The notes under the pieces were generated by a model, which was not told where the DNA came from, did no database searches, and was given only the letters and a program-made list of their open reading frames with translations. From Synergistales bacterium (GTDB taxonomy: Bacteria; Synergistota; Synergistia; Synergistales; Synergistaceae): DNA of 64,000 nucleotides. Where the stretch lies: the NCBI GenBank assembly GCA_026002695.1, contig BOCB01000001.1, positions 35,636 through 99,635 of the forward strand. The letters run 5' to 3'. Numbering within the stretch: the stretch's first letter is position 1; each line of letters opens with the position of its first letter. The position numbers and the translations under genes are program-made. This document shows positions 1 to 8,933 of this stretch, in pieces.

Positions 1-475
1 TCGGAAGGAGCGGATCGGACGAGGCAGTCAATATCGCCGCGTTTTCCGAATTCTCCTTAGCCGGCGCCCTCACGCCTTGCGGCATTGACCCCAGAGCGCC
101 GTAAGAGATATTCATCGCGCCGTTTGACAGATCCTTGCCCGTGAACTCCTGAACCGTTATGCCAATAATGCCGCTTCGCGCAAGCTCGCCGAATATGCTC
201 GCCGTGTCCATGCCCTCCTGCCTCGACATGGACATCAGATCCTTGTATTCGACGGTCATGGCCACGGTCCTGTGTCCCCACTCGACGGCAAGCCGCCTGT
301 ATAATCCGCCGCTCGCGAATATTACCGCAATTATCATCAGCGCCGAGAAGAACACCTCGGCCGGAATAATGGGTATCCTCAAGCCCGCGAGCCTCTCCTC
401 CTTCTCCGCGCCCGAAGCGCGAAATCTCTTACTCCATACGCTCTTTGCTCCGCCGTCATCCGATAACCTGGGCAT
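1..475 (-). CDS. DUF5693-like membrane protein, N-terminal part (runs off left edge)
   Basis: An open minus-strand frame starts at ATG 475 and stays open to base 1, so only the first 158 codons are visible. A charged cytoplasmic start of about 35 residues is followed by one hydrophobic segment (about residues 36-58). The extracytoplasmic part then opens with a V-E-W-G-H-R-T-V-A-M-T-V-E-Y-K-D pattern and a G-I-I-G-I-T-V-Q-E stretch. This resembles the start of DUF5693 proteins, membrane proteins of unknown function found next to polysaccharide export genes in other bacteria. It is the last visible gene of the minus-strand block after maf, separated from it by a palindromic repeat. The family call rests on pattern memory only. 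Confidence 0.6.
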   Translation of the reverse strand, partial: MPRLSDDGGAKSVWSKRFRASGAEKEERLAGLRIPIIPAEVFFSALMIIAVIFASGGLYRRLAVEWGHRTVAMTVEYKDLMSMSRQEGMDTASIFGELARSGIIGITVQEFTGKDLSNGAMNISYGALGSMPQGVRAPAKENSENAAILTASSDPLLP

Positions 476-491
476 TATGGTTCATCTCCTA

Positions 492-545
492 AACCGCGGG
501 GCTGCTCGCCCCGCACCCTCGCAAGGGTTGTCACCCTTGACCCTA
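492..545. repeat. Interspersed palindromic repeat, family B, copy 1
   Basis: Two consecutive hairpins lie between maf and the DUF5693-like gene: a GCGGGG...CCCCGC stem, then an AAGGGT...ACCCTT stem. The same two-hairpin design recurs at 36205, 37251, 41773 (inverted) and 58267 (inverted). Confidence 0.7.
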
Positions 546-546
546 T

Positions 547-1107
547 TTATAATTCAAAAGATTTCAATAAAATATTCAGTCTATATGCCGGTAAGCCCAT
601 AACATTATAATAGCAACCTTCTATGCGTTCCACCATGAGAGCTCCCCTCCCCTGTATCGCGTAAGCGCCGGCCTTGTCGTCAACCTCTCCGCTCCCGACC
701 AAGCTCATAATCTCATCATCCGCTATATCGCCGAAGAAAACCTTAGTCGTCTCCGCATGCCTCGCTACCACCTCTCCGCGAAGCGCGAGAGCCGTGCCCG
801 TATGAACCAAGTGCGCCCTGCCGGATAAAATCCTGAGCATACGAACGGCGTCCTCTCTGCCGGCCGGCTTGCCGAACGGATTGCCGTCAACGTCAACCAC
901 GGTGTCAGCGCCTATCGTAAGAGCATCCGAACCGCGCGACACATCCTCCGCTTTGAGCGACGCAAGCCGCAACGCCATATCGCGAGGGCTCTCGCCTTCC
1001 ATTCGCTCCTCGCCGGCCTCAGAGATGACTATGTCAAAATCGTACCCGAGCATCGAAAGTATCTCTCTCCTGCGAGGGCTTGCCGACGCCAATATCAAAC
1101 GACGCAT
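547..1107 (-). CDS. maf: Maf family nucleoside triphosphate pyrophosphatase
   Basis: This 186-residue protein has the standard length for Maf. It begins with the signature L-I-L-A-S-A-S-P-R-R and carries the catalytic G-A-D-T-V-V block (about residue 67) and the D-K-A-G-A-Y-A-I-Q-G block near residue 145. Maf enzymes hydrolyse dTTP, UTP or modified nucleotides to monophosphates and act as house-cleaning enzymes linked to septum control. The start lies 4 bp downstream of the uppP stop, so it is almost certainly co-transcribed with uppP and the phosphate transporter. The final codons run up against a family-B palindromic repeat. Confidence 0.93.
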   Translation of the reverse strand: MRRLILASASPRRREILSMLGYDFDIVISEAGEERMEGESPRDMALRLASLKAEDVSRGSDALTIGADTVVDVDGNPFGKPAGREDAVRMLRILSGRAHLVHTGTALALRGEVVARHAETTKVFFGDIADDEIMSLVGSGEVDDKAGAYAIQGRGALMVERIEGCYYNVMGLPAYRLNILLKSFEL

Positions 1108-1111
1108 CGCG

Positions 1112-1915
1112 TCAAATTCCGATCAGGTACGAGCAGAGCGACGCTATGGCAAGCAGGGCGCAGTAAATGGCGAATATCCAGAATTTGTCGCTTACCACGA
1201 GCCGGCGCAGAAGCGCGAGCGATACAAAGCCCGATACGAAGGCTGCGGCCGCTCCGTATATCCATCCATCAGGGAGTATATAAACGAAATTGCCGAAACC
1301 GACGTCCCGCGCGTCGAAGATTACCGCGCCCACGATCGTCGGAACGGACAGCAGAAATGAAAACCTGAACGCCTCTTCCCTCGGCAGCCCGGCAATAAGC
1401 CCCGCCCATATCGTCGAACCTGAGCGCGACAAACCGGGCATGACGGCAATCCCCTGAATAAGACCTACGAAAGCGCCGCGGCGAACGCTCACCTCATTGC
1501 CGCGCTCAGGAATAAACTTGGACGAAATAAGCAGCAACGACGTGGCGCCGAAGCCGCACGCGAGCAGCAACGGACTCCGCGGGGCACGTTCCGCAAATTC
1601 TTTTAGCAGCACCCCTATGGGCGCTGTGATGATTACGCCGATGATGACCGACCAGCCGAAGCGCCAGCCATCCCAGCGGCGCGCGTTTTTGATGAAAAAC
1701 CCGTACAGCCACTCCATCAGGAGCGTAGATATGTCCCTCGCGAAGTATATCAGCACGGCAAGCAGCGTCGCCGCGTGAAGAACCAAGTCGAGCTCCAACG
1801 ACGGCTCGCCCGCCCCGAAAAACATCCGCGCCAAGGCAAGATGTCCCGAACTGCTCACCGGCAGGAACTCTGTAATTCCCTGCACTAACCCAAGCAATAA
1901 CAAATTTCCGTTCAT
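1112..1915 (-). CDS. uppP: Undecaprenyl-diphosphatase UppP (BacA)
   Basis: This 267-residue integral membrane protein recycles undecaprenyl pyrophosphate to the monophosphate lipid carrier for peptidoglycan and O-antigen synthesis. The N terminus shows the diagnostic G-[LI]-V-Q-G-I-T-E-F-L-P-V-S-S-S-G-H-L motif. The second family motif, M-P-G-L-S-R-S-G-S-T, lies near residue 158. About eight hydrophobic segments span the length. The start overlaps the stop of the Na/phosphate cotransporter gene by 4 bp (ATGA), pointing to translational coupling. Confidence 0.96.
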   Translation of the reverse strand: MNGNLLLLGLVQGITEFLPVSSSGHLALARMFFGAGEPSLELDLVLHAATLLAVLIYFARDISTLLMEWLYGFFIKNARRWDGWRFGWSVIIGVIITAPIGVLLKEFAERAPRSPLLLACGFGATSLLLISSKFIPERGNEVSVRRGAFVGLIQGIAVMPGLSRSGSTIWAGLIAGLPREEAFRFSFLLSVPTIVGAVIFDARDVGFGNFVYILPDGWIYGAAAAFVSGFVSLALLRRLVVSDKFWIFAIYCALLAIASLCSYLIGI

Positions 1916-3555
1916 ATGCTTATACCGCGCTGCTTTTTATGAATTTTTTCTATATCCTTCACTATATAAGCGAGATTGCGCGCGTGATCGCCTATGCGCT
2001 CCAAATTGCTGAGTACGTCGATGAAGACTATGCCCGTAGTCGGATCGCACTTGCCGCTGTTGAGCCGTTCTATGTGGCGCGCGCGCAGGACGTTCTCCAT
2101 ATTGTCTATCCTCGGTTCGTCGGCTAAAACCTCGTCCGCGAGTTTGGGATCCTCCGTCTCTATGCCCTTCAGACTCTTTTCGACGGCCTTCAGCGCTAAA
2201 TCAAACATCTCGCCGCACTCGAATAACCCTTTCTCGGAAAAGCTATGTTTCTTGTCGTCCATGTACTGCACGGACTCGATTATATTCTCCGCGTGATCGC
2301 CTATGCGCTCCACATCGCCGACCCCGCTCGTACATGAGTTCAGCAGAAAAGAGAGATCGCCGGAGAGTTTTGTTTGGCCAAGCTCCGTCGAATACCGCAC
2401 TATCTCGTGCGTAAGTTTGTTGATCGTTCCTTCGGTAAGCAGCGTATCGACGACTATCTCTGTGTCGCTGTCTATTAAAATCTTGCGGCAGTTGATTAAC
2501 ATGCCATGAGCCATCCAGCCGAGGCGCGTCATCTCCTTGCGGACAGCCTCAACCCCGGCGGCCGGCGACACCCCTATGAGGTGCCTGTCGAGGAATAAAG
2601 GCGTTTGCCGTCCGGCAAGAGAGGTCGCTCCGGCGTCGTCCGGCAGTATTCTCTTTATAAAAGCTATATATGGCCTGATAAATGGAAGGAACAGGCACGT
2701 ATTGATAATGTTGAACAAACTGTGGGAGTTAGCCACCCGCCGCGACGGATCGTCCGCCGTCAATTCAACGAAAGCCGTGAAGTACGGCAGAACGAGCATC
2801 ATTATACAAGCGCCTATCACGTTGAACATGACGTGGGCGGCGGCGGCCTGCTTCGCCGACCTGTTGCCTCCGAGCGACGCCAGCACCGCCGTGATTGTTG
2901 TGCCTATGTTGTCGCCCAATATTATGGCTATAGATGACGGGAGGGACAACAACCCCTGTGAGGCCATGACCATAGTCAAACCGACCGTCGCCGAGCTTGC
3001 CTGCACAATCAGCGTAACACCGGCGCCAAGCGCGAGACCGAGGAGCGGATGATCGTTTACCATCAGGAACATCTCCTGCCGGCCCCGCAGAAAACTCGTA
3101 GACTCCTGCATCATATTCATGCCTATGAAGAGCAGCGAGAAACCGACGAGTCCTGAGCCGAGCTGCCTGTGGCTCCTGTTCTTGCCCATGATGACGAGGA
3201 CCACGCCTATTACCGCTCCCAATATGGCGTACTGCTGAATGCTGAACGCTATGAGCTGCGCGGTGATCGTCGTGCCTATGTTCGCGCCCATTATCACGCT
3301 GAAGCCCTGCGCGAGGTTCATTATACCGGCGTGAACGAAGCTCACAACCATTACTGTGGTGGCGCTGCTGCTCTGGATGATCACCGTCACCAAAGCGCCG
3401 ACGAGCACCCCGCGGACAGGCGTTACGGTGAGCGCGGAGATCAGCTTTCGCAAGTTATCCCCGGCCAAATCCTGAAGAGAGTCCCCCATCGTCTTTATCC
3501 CGTATATCAGGAGAGCTACCCCGCCCAAGAGCCGAACTACGTCATAAATTGACAT
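1912..3555 (-). CDS. Na+/phosphate cotransporter with C-terminal PhoU-like domain
   Basis: A 547-residue membrane protein of the NptA/PF02690 family. The transport half contains two inverted Q-S-S-S-A-T-T and Q-A-S-S-A-T motifs (about residues 61 and 185) within 8-9 hydrophobic segments. The C-terminal 200 residues form two PhoU-like three-helix repeats, each with an E-R-I-G-D-H-A-[ER]-N motif. It should import phosphate driven by sodium, with the PhoU part regulating flux. It sits between RNase J and uppP on the same strand, and its stop overlaps the uppP start. Confidence 0.92.
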   Translation of the reverse strand: MSIYDVVRLLGGVALLIYGIKTMGDSLQDLAGDNLRKLISALTVTPVRGVLVGALVTVIIQSSSATTVMVVSFVHAGIMNLAQGFSVIMGANIGTTITAQLIAFSIQQYAILGAVIGVVLVIMGKNRSHRQLGSGLVGFSLLFIGMNMMQESTSFLRGRQEMFLMVNDHPLLGLALGAGVTLIVQASSATVGLTMVMASQGLLSLPSSIAIILGDNIGTTITAVLASLGGNRSAKQAAAAHVMFNVIGACIMMLVLPYFTAFVELTADDPSRRVANSHSLFNIINTCLFLPFIRPYIAFIKRILPDDAGATSLAGRQTPLFLDRHLIGVSPAAGVEAVRKEMTRLGWMAHGMLINCRKILIDSDTEIVVDTLLTEGTINKLTHEIVRYSTELGQTKLSGDLSFLLNSCTSGVGDVERIGDHAENIIESVQYMDDKKHSFSEKGLFECGEMFDLALKAVEKSLKGIETEDPKLADEVLADEPRIDNMENVLRARHIERLNSGKCDPTTGIVFIDVLSNLERIGDHARNLAYIVKDIEKIHKKQRGISI

Positions 3556-3614
3556 TGGTCACCTCCAAAATCGGCGGACACCGCACGCCGCATCTTTTTA
3601 GGCCATCGTTATCG

Positions 3615-5306
3615 CTAACCGTCCAGCATCGTTATCATCGGAGTTATCGTCGGATAGATGCGATAATTCCGCGAAACTATCTCGCGTATCCTCTTCCTTA
3701 TCTCTGTCGGCAGCGTTATCATGTCGCAAGCTCCGCTTTTCGCCGACGCAACCGCCTTCCTTGCCGCGCCGTCCAAGATCTCGGTATCGGAGCCAAGGAT
3801 ACACCCCTTGCTCTCTATCTTTATCGGCGCCGCGATATTATAATTTTTATCCACTACTATAGACAAAGCTATTATACCGCTTTCCGACAGCTCTCTGCGC
3901 TCGCGCAAAAGACTGCCCTCGCACTCGCCGAGCATCATCCCGTCAACGAGCACTGCCCCCGACTGAACCTTTCCGCCGAGTTTAGCCGCGCCGTTCGATC
4001 CTATGGTCAGGACATCGCCGTTCTGCATGACAAATATGTTCTTCGACGGTATGCCCATCTCGCGAGCCGTCTTTCCGTGGCGGACCAAATGCCGGTATTC
4101 GCCGTGAACGGGCACGAAATATTTTGGCTTCACAAGGCTGAGCAATGTCTTCTGCTCCTCGCGGGAGGCGTGTCCCGATACGTGTATGTCGCTGTCGCGT
4201 CCGTAGATTACGTCGCAGCCGCAGGCAAAGAGCCTGTCGATTGTGCGGCTCACCAATTTTTCATTGCCCGGTATCGGCGTCGCCGATACGACGACGAGAT
4301 CACGATCGCCAAGGTGTATCTGTCTGTGCTCTCCTTTGCTCATAAGGACAAGGCCGGAGAACGGCTCCCCCTGACTGCCTGTCGTCAGCACAACCGTTCT
4401 GTTCGGCGCGAGTTTTTCGGCTTCCGCTGAAGTTATAAGCAGTCCCTTAGGCACGTCAAAATATCCGAGCTTCATGGCCATTTCGGTGTACGCGAGAAGG
4501 CTGCGGCCGATGAGCACTACTTTTCTGTTGAAACGCGCCGCCTCAGCAAAGACTAATCCCGCCCTGTGAAGGTTGCTGGCAAAAGCCGCTATGACTATCC
4601 TGCGATCCTTGTGCGTCCTGAATATGTCCCCAAACGTGCGGGAAACCATCGTCTCCGACGGAGTGAAACCGGGGCGCTCGCTGTTCGTCGAGTCCGACAT
4701 GAGAAGCGTCACTCCCTCACTGCCGAGCGCGGCTATCGCGGGCAAATCCGTGCCGCTCATGCCGATTGGGGTAACGTCGAGCTTAAAGTCCCCGCTGTGG
4801 AATATCGTTCCGATCGGAGTGCGGACGTATATCGCGAACGAGTCCGGTATTGAGTGCGACACACGGATAAAACCCACCTCGAAACAGCCGGCCTTTACCG
4901 TCTGCTCCGGCGATATCTGATGATACTCCGGCTTATACGAGATCCTCGCATCCGTCATTTTGTTCTCTATAATGGCGAGCGCCAGAGGCGAGCCGTAAAT
5001 CGGCGCGCCGATACGCGGCGCGACGAGCGGAAGCGCGCCTATATGATCCTCGTGCCCGTGGGTGATGAATATCCCGCGGACCTTATCCTTGTTATCGCAA
5101 AGATACTGGACATCGGGGAGCACGAAGTCTATCCCCAGCATATTCTCCTCAGGGAACTTCATCCCGCAGTCGATTACGATTATATCCCCGCCGCATTCGA
5201 GCGCGGTTATATTCTTCCCTATCTCGCCAAGACCACCGAGCGGTATTATTCGCAAACCGTCATACGGCACTTTATCGGCGCGGCCGTTTCTTTTTTTCTT
5301 AGGCAT
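3615..5306 (-). CDS. rnj: Ribonuclease J
   Basis: A 563-residue metallo-beta-lactamase/beta-CASP ribonuclease. The zinc-binding H-G-H-E-D-H-I-G motif sits near residue 80 and the H-S-G-D-F-K-L-D motif near residue 170. The R-E-E-Q beta-CASP stretch and a H-G-E-Y-R-H motif follow near residue 395. RNase J gives 5'-to-3' exonuclease and endonuclease activity in RNA turnover and maturation. The annotated ATG follows a purine-rich stretch. It heads the minus-strand block with the phosphate transporter, uppP and maf. The long antisense open frames over this gene are codon-bias shadows. Confidence 0.95.
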   Translation of the reverse strand: MPKKKRNGRADKVPYDGLRIIPLGGLGEIGKNITALECGGDIIVIDCGMKFPEENMLGIDFVLPDVQYLCDNKDKVRGIFITHGHEDHIGALPLVAPRIGAPIYGSPLALAIIENKMTDARISYKPEYHQISPEQTVKAGCFEVGFIRVSHSIPDSFAIYVRTPIGTIFHSGDFKLDVTPIGMSGTDLPAIAALGSEGVTLLMSDSTNSERPGFTPSETMVSRTFGDIFRTHKDRRIVIAAFASNLHRAGLVFAEAARFNRKVVLIGRSLLAYTEMAMKLGYFDVPKGLLITSAEAEKLAPNRTVVLTTGSQGEPFSGLVLMSKGEHRQIHLGDRDLVVVSATPIPGNEKLVSRTIDRLFACGCDVIYGRDSDIHVSGHASREEQKTLLSLVKPKYFVPVHGEYRHLVRHGKTAREMGIPSKNIFVMQNGDVLTIGSNGAAKLGGKVQSGAVLVDGMMLGECEGSLLRERRELSESGIIALSIVVDKNYNIAAPIKIESKGCILGSDTEILDGAARKAVASAKSGACDMITLPTEIRKRIREIVSRNYRIYPTITPMITMLDG

Positions 5307-5342
5307 CTTAAAAAATTATTAAACTTCCTTCCATAAATATGA

Positions 5343-5837
5343 CTATCGCTTGTAGCCTATGACATTGCGCAGCAAATTCTTTCTCCACTCAACGCCCTTC
5401 TCGTCCTCTACCCCTATCGGCGAGCCTCCGTCTATCACGCCGATTATGCCGCGCCCCTGCTCGCTCTCGGCAAGCACTATCTGAAGCGGGTTCGCCGTCG
5501 CCGCGTATATGGCGCATACCTCCTGCACGGCCTTCACCCTGCTCATAATATTTATGGGGTATCCGTTGCGGATGACTATGACAAAACAGTGCCCGGCTGC
5601 TATCTTCAGCGCGTTCTTCACTGCGAGCTCTATGAGCTCGTCGTCGTTGCCGTCCTTTCTGACTAATTTCTCTATCGACGCCTCGCAGAACGCTATTCCG
5701 AATAAAAGCGACGGCGACGACGTAACGAGCGCCTCGAACAAATCCTCCACCGTCTTGATGAAATGGCTCTGCCCGACTATTACGTTGCACCCCTCAGGAA
5801 TCTCCACTGTTTCGAGGACCAATTTCAGCTCCGGCAT
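5343..5837 (-). CDS. Adenosine-specific kinase (PF04008 family)
   Basis: A 164-residue protein of the small adenosine-specific kinase family, first described in archaea. The I-V-G-Q-[ST]-H-F-I-K-T-V-E-D motif is near the N terminus, and the C-terminal half has A-A-T-A-N-P-L-Q-[IV] followed by G-I-I-G-V-I-D-G. I chose ATG 5837 because a strong GGAGGTG ribosome site ends 4 bases upstream. The longer open frame to 5891 would translate through a terminator hairpin and is unlikely. In vivo function is poorly established for the family. Confidence 0.88.
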   Translation of the reverse strand: MPELKLVLETVEIPEGCNVIVGQSHFIKTVEDLFEALVTSSPSLLFGIAFCEASIEKLVRKDGNDDELIELAVKNALKIAAGHCFVIVIRNGYPINIMSRVKAVQEVCAIYAATANPLQIVLAESEQGRGIIGVIDGGSPIGVEDEKGVEWRKNLLRNVIGYKR

Positions 5838-5850
5838 GACGCACCTCCAC

Positions 5851-5878
5851 AAAAAAACCCCGGCGCAAAAGTCGGGGG
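5851..5878 (-). terminator. Rho-independent terminator just upstream of the adenosine-specific kinase
   Basis: On the minus strand a CCCCGAC...GCCGGGG stem (one mismatch) is followed directly by seven T. It lies 128 bases after the ompH stop and only 13 bases before the next ATG, so it ends ompH transcription or works as an attenuator for the kinase gene. Confidence 0.75.
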
Positions 5879-6005
5879 GTAAGATTATCACATATCACCG
5901 CAAACAGACGGCAAAATGATCGGCGACGACGTACCGGACTTACCCATCCCCATTGCGAGCGTCAGACATTTTGCCGAGGGAACCGCAGTCATTCTGTCCG
6001 CGGCG

Positions 6006-6461
6006 TTATTTGCCGCCGGCGCTCTCTTTCTTGAGTTCCTGCACGACGTCATCAGTGATGTCAAGCCCTCCGAAGAATACGGCGCCCTTGTCAATTACGA
6101 CGGTTATCCGCTTCGCGCCGGCCACCTTGCGAACCGCGAGGTCTATGTCCTTGAAGATAGGCTGCATTAATTTCTGCTCCTCGGCAGCTACTTCGGAGCG
6201 CATCTTCTGGAATAGTTCAGCCTTCTTGTTATTGTCGCTCTCCTTATCAATGGCGGTCTTGGCATCCGCCTGCTTCTTGTCGGCTATGGACTTTATCTGC
6301 TTCAAAGTCTGTTCGTACTTGGGGTGCTGGAAGAGTATCTTCTGCGGATCAATCTCCCCTACCTTCTCCTCCGAAGCCGCCGCCGCGAAAGCCGCTCCGC
6401 CGAACGCCGCCAACATAACCGCCGCCAACAAACACACAACAAACTTCTTAATATCTCTCAC
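6006..6461 (-). CDS. OmpH/Skp-family periplasmic chaperone
   Basis: A 151-residue exported protein. The chosen GTG start at 6461 has GAGGAGG eight bases upstream; the longer frame lacks such a site. A signal peptide (K-K-F-V-V-C-L-L-A-A-V, then A-F-A-A) precedes a G-E-I-D-P-Q-K-I-L-F-Q-H-P-K-Y motif typical of the OmpH start. A charged coiled-coil middle rich in K, E, Q and A follows, then a conserved C-terminal pattern with I-T-V-V-I-D-K-G-A-V-F-F-G-G-L-D-I-T. Skp-like proteins hold outer-membrane proteins in the periplasm. It has its own promoter and is followed by a terminator. Confidence 0.85.
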   Translation of the reverse strand: MRDIKKFVVCLLAAVMLAAFGGAAFAAAASEEKVGEIDPQKILFQHPKYEQTLKQIKSIADKKQADAKTAIDKESDNNKKAELFQKMRSEVAAEEQKLMQPIFKDIDLAVRKVAGAKRITVVIDKGAVFFGGLDITDDVVQELKKESAGGK

Positions 6462-6551
6462 AACACAGACCTCCTCAAAACTTAAGACGCGCTCTTTCGG
6501 GCGACCGAGGCGATCGCCCTCACACATCAATCCTGTCACTTTACACTGCGT

Positions 6552-6580
6552 ATTCTACTACGTATATCGCGCGTTGTCTA
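6552..6580 (-). promoter_or_regulatory. Sigma70-type promoter for ompH/Skp
   Basis: TAGACA and TAGAAT are separated by 17 bases on the minus strand, about 90 bases upstream of the GTG at 6461. The accessory island ends immediately upstream, the last Res codon being at 6587. Confidence 0.6.
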
Positions 6581-6586
6581 TTATTA

Positions 6587-6754
6587 TCATCTCATAACTT
6601 TCGCCATTAACGAATCGTAGCCGTCAATGACATCATACACTACATCACGTCCGCTTATCGCGGCAAAATGCTCACGGGCGCAGTGGATTTTTGCTTTTTC
6701 AATCTCGCGGAGTTGCAGGGACCTCATTGAGCCTTTCGTTTCGGCCGTATACGC
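6587..6754 (-). pseudogene. Out-of-frame C-terminal remnant of type III Res nuclease domain
   Basis: In the -1 frame relative to the upstream Res frame, the sequence reads A-Y-T-A-E-T-K-G-S-M-R-S-L-Q-L-R-E-I-E-K and on to a stop at 6587. This carries the E-T-K-G half of the PD-(D/E)XK site and the standard end of Res proteins. The preceding part of the nuclease domain (about 190 residues) is missing. The Res frame runs into this block out of phase and stops at 6699. Confidence 0.8.
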
Positions 6755-8933
6755 TCGTTAGTTTGTCGCAGGTTATATGCTCAATAATCGCCGTTGCCGC
6801 CTGTTCATTGATAATGGCGGCGGCTTTGAGAATAAATTCCTCCGGGTTGTTGGCAAACTGTTTACGAACGAGCTTTTCCATACCGTTCAAAATGCGCGTT
6901 ACGGCGTTGCGCGTCAAACCCGTTTCCGCCGCGAGTTTGCCTATAAGGTCATATCGTACCGTCGTGCTTGCCGCAAGCCTTGCGGCTTCGCGGCCGGCGT
7001 CGCCGCGTTTGAACGCTTCACCGCTTTTGAGCTGCTCCTGCGACTGTATCTCGCCGAGCGCGCCCTGCTCAATCTTGACATACACCTTTGCCACGACCAA
7101 TTTATTAAGCGCGTTTATGGCTTTCTCAATCAGTTCTTCTTCGTCAAAGTTTACGATGTAGCAGCTGTGGCGGTTAATTCTCGGCCATAACGCCTTAAAC
7201 TCCGCTCCCGCGAGCTTATCTTTATCGATTACAAGCTCGACGTTGTTACTCCGAGCGTTGTCGGGCTTGTTTGCTTTCGGGTCGTAGACGGAATCAATGA
7301 TAGCTATAACATCCCCGGCATAGTCGGTAACTTCTTCGGCAATGGCGGCAGCTCCATTCTTTTTATCTTCGTAATATTTATCCGTGAGCGTCCCGCGCTT
7401 AATATAGCCTTCCGAAATCAGGCCCTCGTAAATGGCGAGCGCGAGATTCGCGTCAACGACCTGCTCTGCTCCATTCACGCCGCGGATAATTTTGTCTTTG
7501 AATAAATCCGCCGTTACAAGGCGCGGACGATACGCCGCGGCGTCGGCAAGCTCTTCTTGCAAACCCTTGGCGAAGCTGTCGTAGCTTTCGCCGGCGATGA
7601 CCGTCAGCACATTGAGATTGTGAACGCCGCCGCCGAGCAAGGTCTCGTCCATGCGCTCGCCGGACTGGTTGACGCACAGGCGCAGGCCGCGCCCGACTTC
7701 CTGCCTCTTGCGTATCTCGCTGCCGGACTGCTTCAACGTGCAAATCTGGAACACGTTCGGATTGTCCCAACCTTCGCGAAGCGCGGAATGGCTGAATATG
7801 AACCGCACGGGTTCCTCAAAGGACAGCAGACGCTCCTTGTCTTTCATAATGAGGTCGTATGCGTCCCGGTCATCGGAAGTTCGTGTCTTTTTATCGCTGT
7901 ACTTGCTGTCCGCATACCGGTTCTTCTTATCAATCGAAAAATACCCGGCGTGAGTATGCTTCACCGACATACCTTTCAGATAATCAAGGTATGCCTCGCT
8001 GTCATCAGCCGCGGTAGGATTGCCTTTGCCGGCATTGACGCTTTGCAAATAGACATAACTCTCGGTCGCTGTGCCGCCTGTTACGGAAACGCCCTTGACG
8101 CTAATCTTCTTTACGAGTTTCTTGTTATACGCTTCCATAGCGTCAAGGCGGTAGACCATGCGGTAGACCATATTGTACTCGTCCTTGTGTGTCGCGGAGT
8201 AACGGAGAGTGAGCAGCGGCGAAAACTTCTTCAAACTCGCCTTTGTAGCTTCGCCCTCAACGGACTGCGGCTCGTCGATTATGAGAATCGGGTTCGTTTT
8301 CGCCAACACGTCAATCGGCCTGCGGGAACGGAACTCGTCAAGCTCCGTATCAATGCGCCTTGCGTCTTTGCCGCGAGCGTTAAACGCCTGACTGTTAATA
8401 ATCATTGCGTTTATTGCGTTATCGGAGGCGTAGCGGTCAATCTCGGCAAGCCGCTTGCTGTCGTAAATGAAATATCGGATTTTCGAGCCGTATTCCTCGG
8501 CGAAATGCTCCTCGGTAATCTGAAACGACTTATACACGCCCTCGCGGATAGCCACGCTCGGCACGACGATGATAAATTTACTCCACCCGTACCGCTCGTG
8601 AAGCTCGTACATCGTTTTGATATAGGTGTACGTTTTGCCCGTGCCTGTTTCCATTTCAACAGTGACGTTATACTTGCCCTCTAACTTATCAGACGGCTTA
8701 ATCCGCTGTCCGCGCTGTAACCGCTTAATATTATCCAAAACAGAGTCCGGCGCGAGCTGAACGGGCGCGTTGCCGAAGCTCTCGGCGCCGTTATCGAAAA
8801 GCGAGGCTTGCGCGGCCTTGCCTGGGTCAACGATATATTTACGCGATGACTGTAACGGTTGCCCCGCGAACACGTCACAGACGGCGTTCGCCGCGTCAAG
8901 CTGAAACTTTTGGTGCTTGAATTGCAGTTTCAA
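6699..8933 (-). CDS. res: Type III restriction enzyme Res subunit, helicase part, nuclease domain deleted
   Basis: The frame encodes about 744 residues, whereas Res subunits are usually 950-1000. Walker A (E-T-G-T-G-K-T, about residue 97), a D-E-P-Q box (about 220) and a helicase motif VI (E-V-G-R-G-L-R-L, about 430) show an intact superfamily 2 ATPase. The protein then jumps from the I-I-E-H-I-T segment into an unrelated tail ending at 6699, and the true C terminus survives in another frame (6587-6754). I chose TTG 8933 because GGAGGTG lies 5 bases upstream and its TTGA overlaps the Fic stop. It likely cannot cut DNA but may still bind Mod and hydrolyse ATP. Confidence 0.85.
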   Translation of the reverse strand: MKLQFKHQKFQLDAANAVCDVFAGQPLQSSRKYIVDPGKAAQASLFDNGAESFGNAPVQLAPDSVLDNIKRLQRGQRIKPSDKLEGKYNVTVEMETGTGKTYTYIKTMYELHERYGWSKFIIVVPSVAIREGVYKSFQITEEHFAEEYGSKIRYFIYDSKRLAEIDRYASDNAINAMIINSQAFNARGKDARRIDTELDEFRSRRPIDVLAKTNPILIIDEPQSVEGEATKASLKKFSPLLTLRYSATHKDEYNMVYRMVYRLDAMEAYNKKLVKKISVKGVSVTGGTATESYVYLQSVNAGKGNPTAADDSEAYLDYLKGMSVKHTHAGYFSIDKKNRYADSKYSDKKTRTSDDRDAYDLIMKDKERLLSFEEPVRFIFSHSALREGWDNPNVFQICTLKQSGSEIRKRQEVGRGLRLCVNQSGERMDETLLGGGVHNLNVLTVIAGESYDSFAKGLQEELADAAAYRPRLVTADLFKDKIIRGVNGAEQVVDANLALAIYEGLISEGYIKRGTLTDKYYEDKKNGAAAIAEEVTDYAGDVIAIIDSVYDPKANKPDNARSNNVELVIDKDKLAGAEFKALWPRINRHSCYIVNFDEEELIEKAINALNKLVVAKVYVKIEQGALGEIQSQEQLKSGEAFKRGDAGREAARLAASTTVRYDLIGKLAAETGLTRNAVTRILNGMEKLVRKQFANNPEEFILKAAAIINEQAATAIIEHITCDKLTSVYGRNERLNEVPATPRD

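Noticed and set aside
3549..4430. 293-codon plus-strand open frame over RNase J
   Set aside because: It is antisense to a clear, complete rnj gene and has no recognisable domain; high GC makes such shadows common here.
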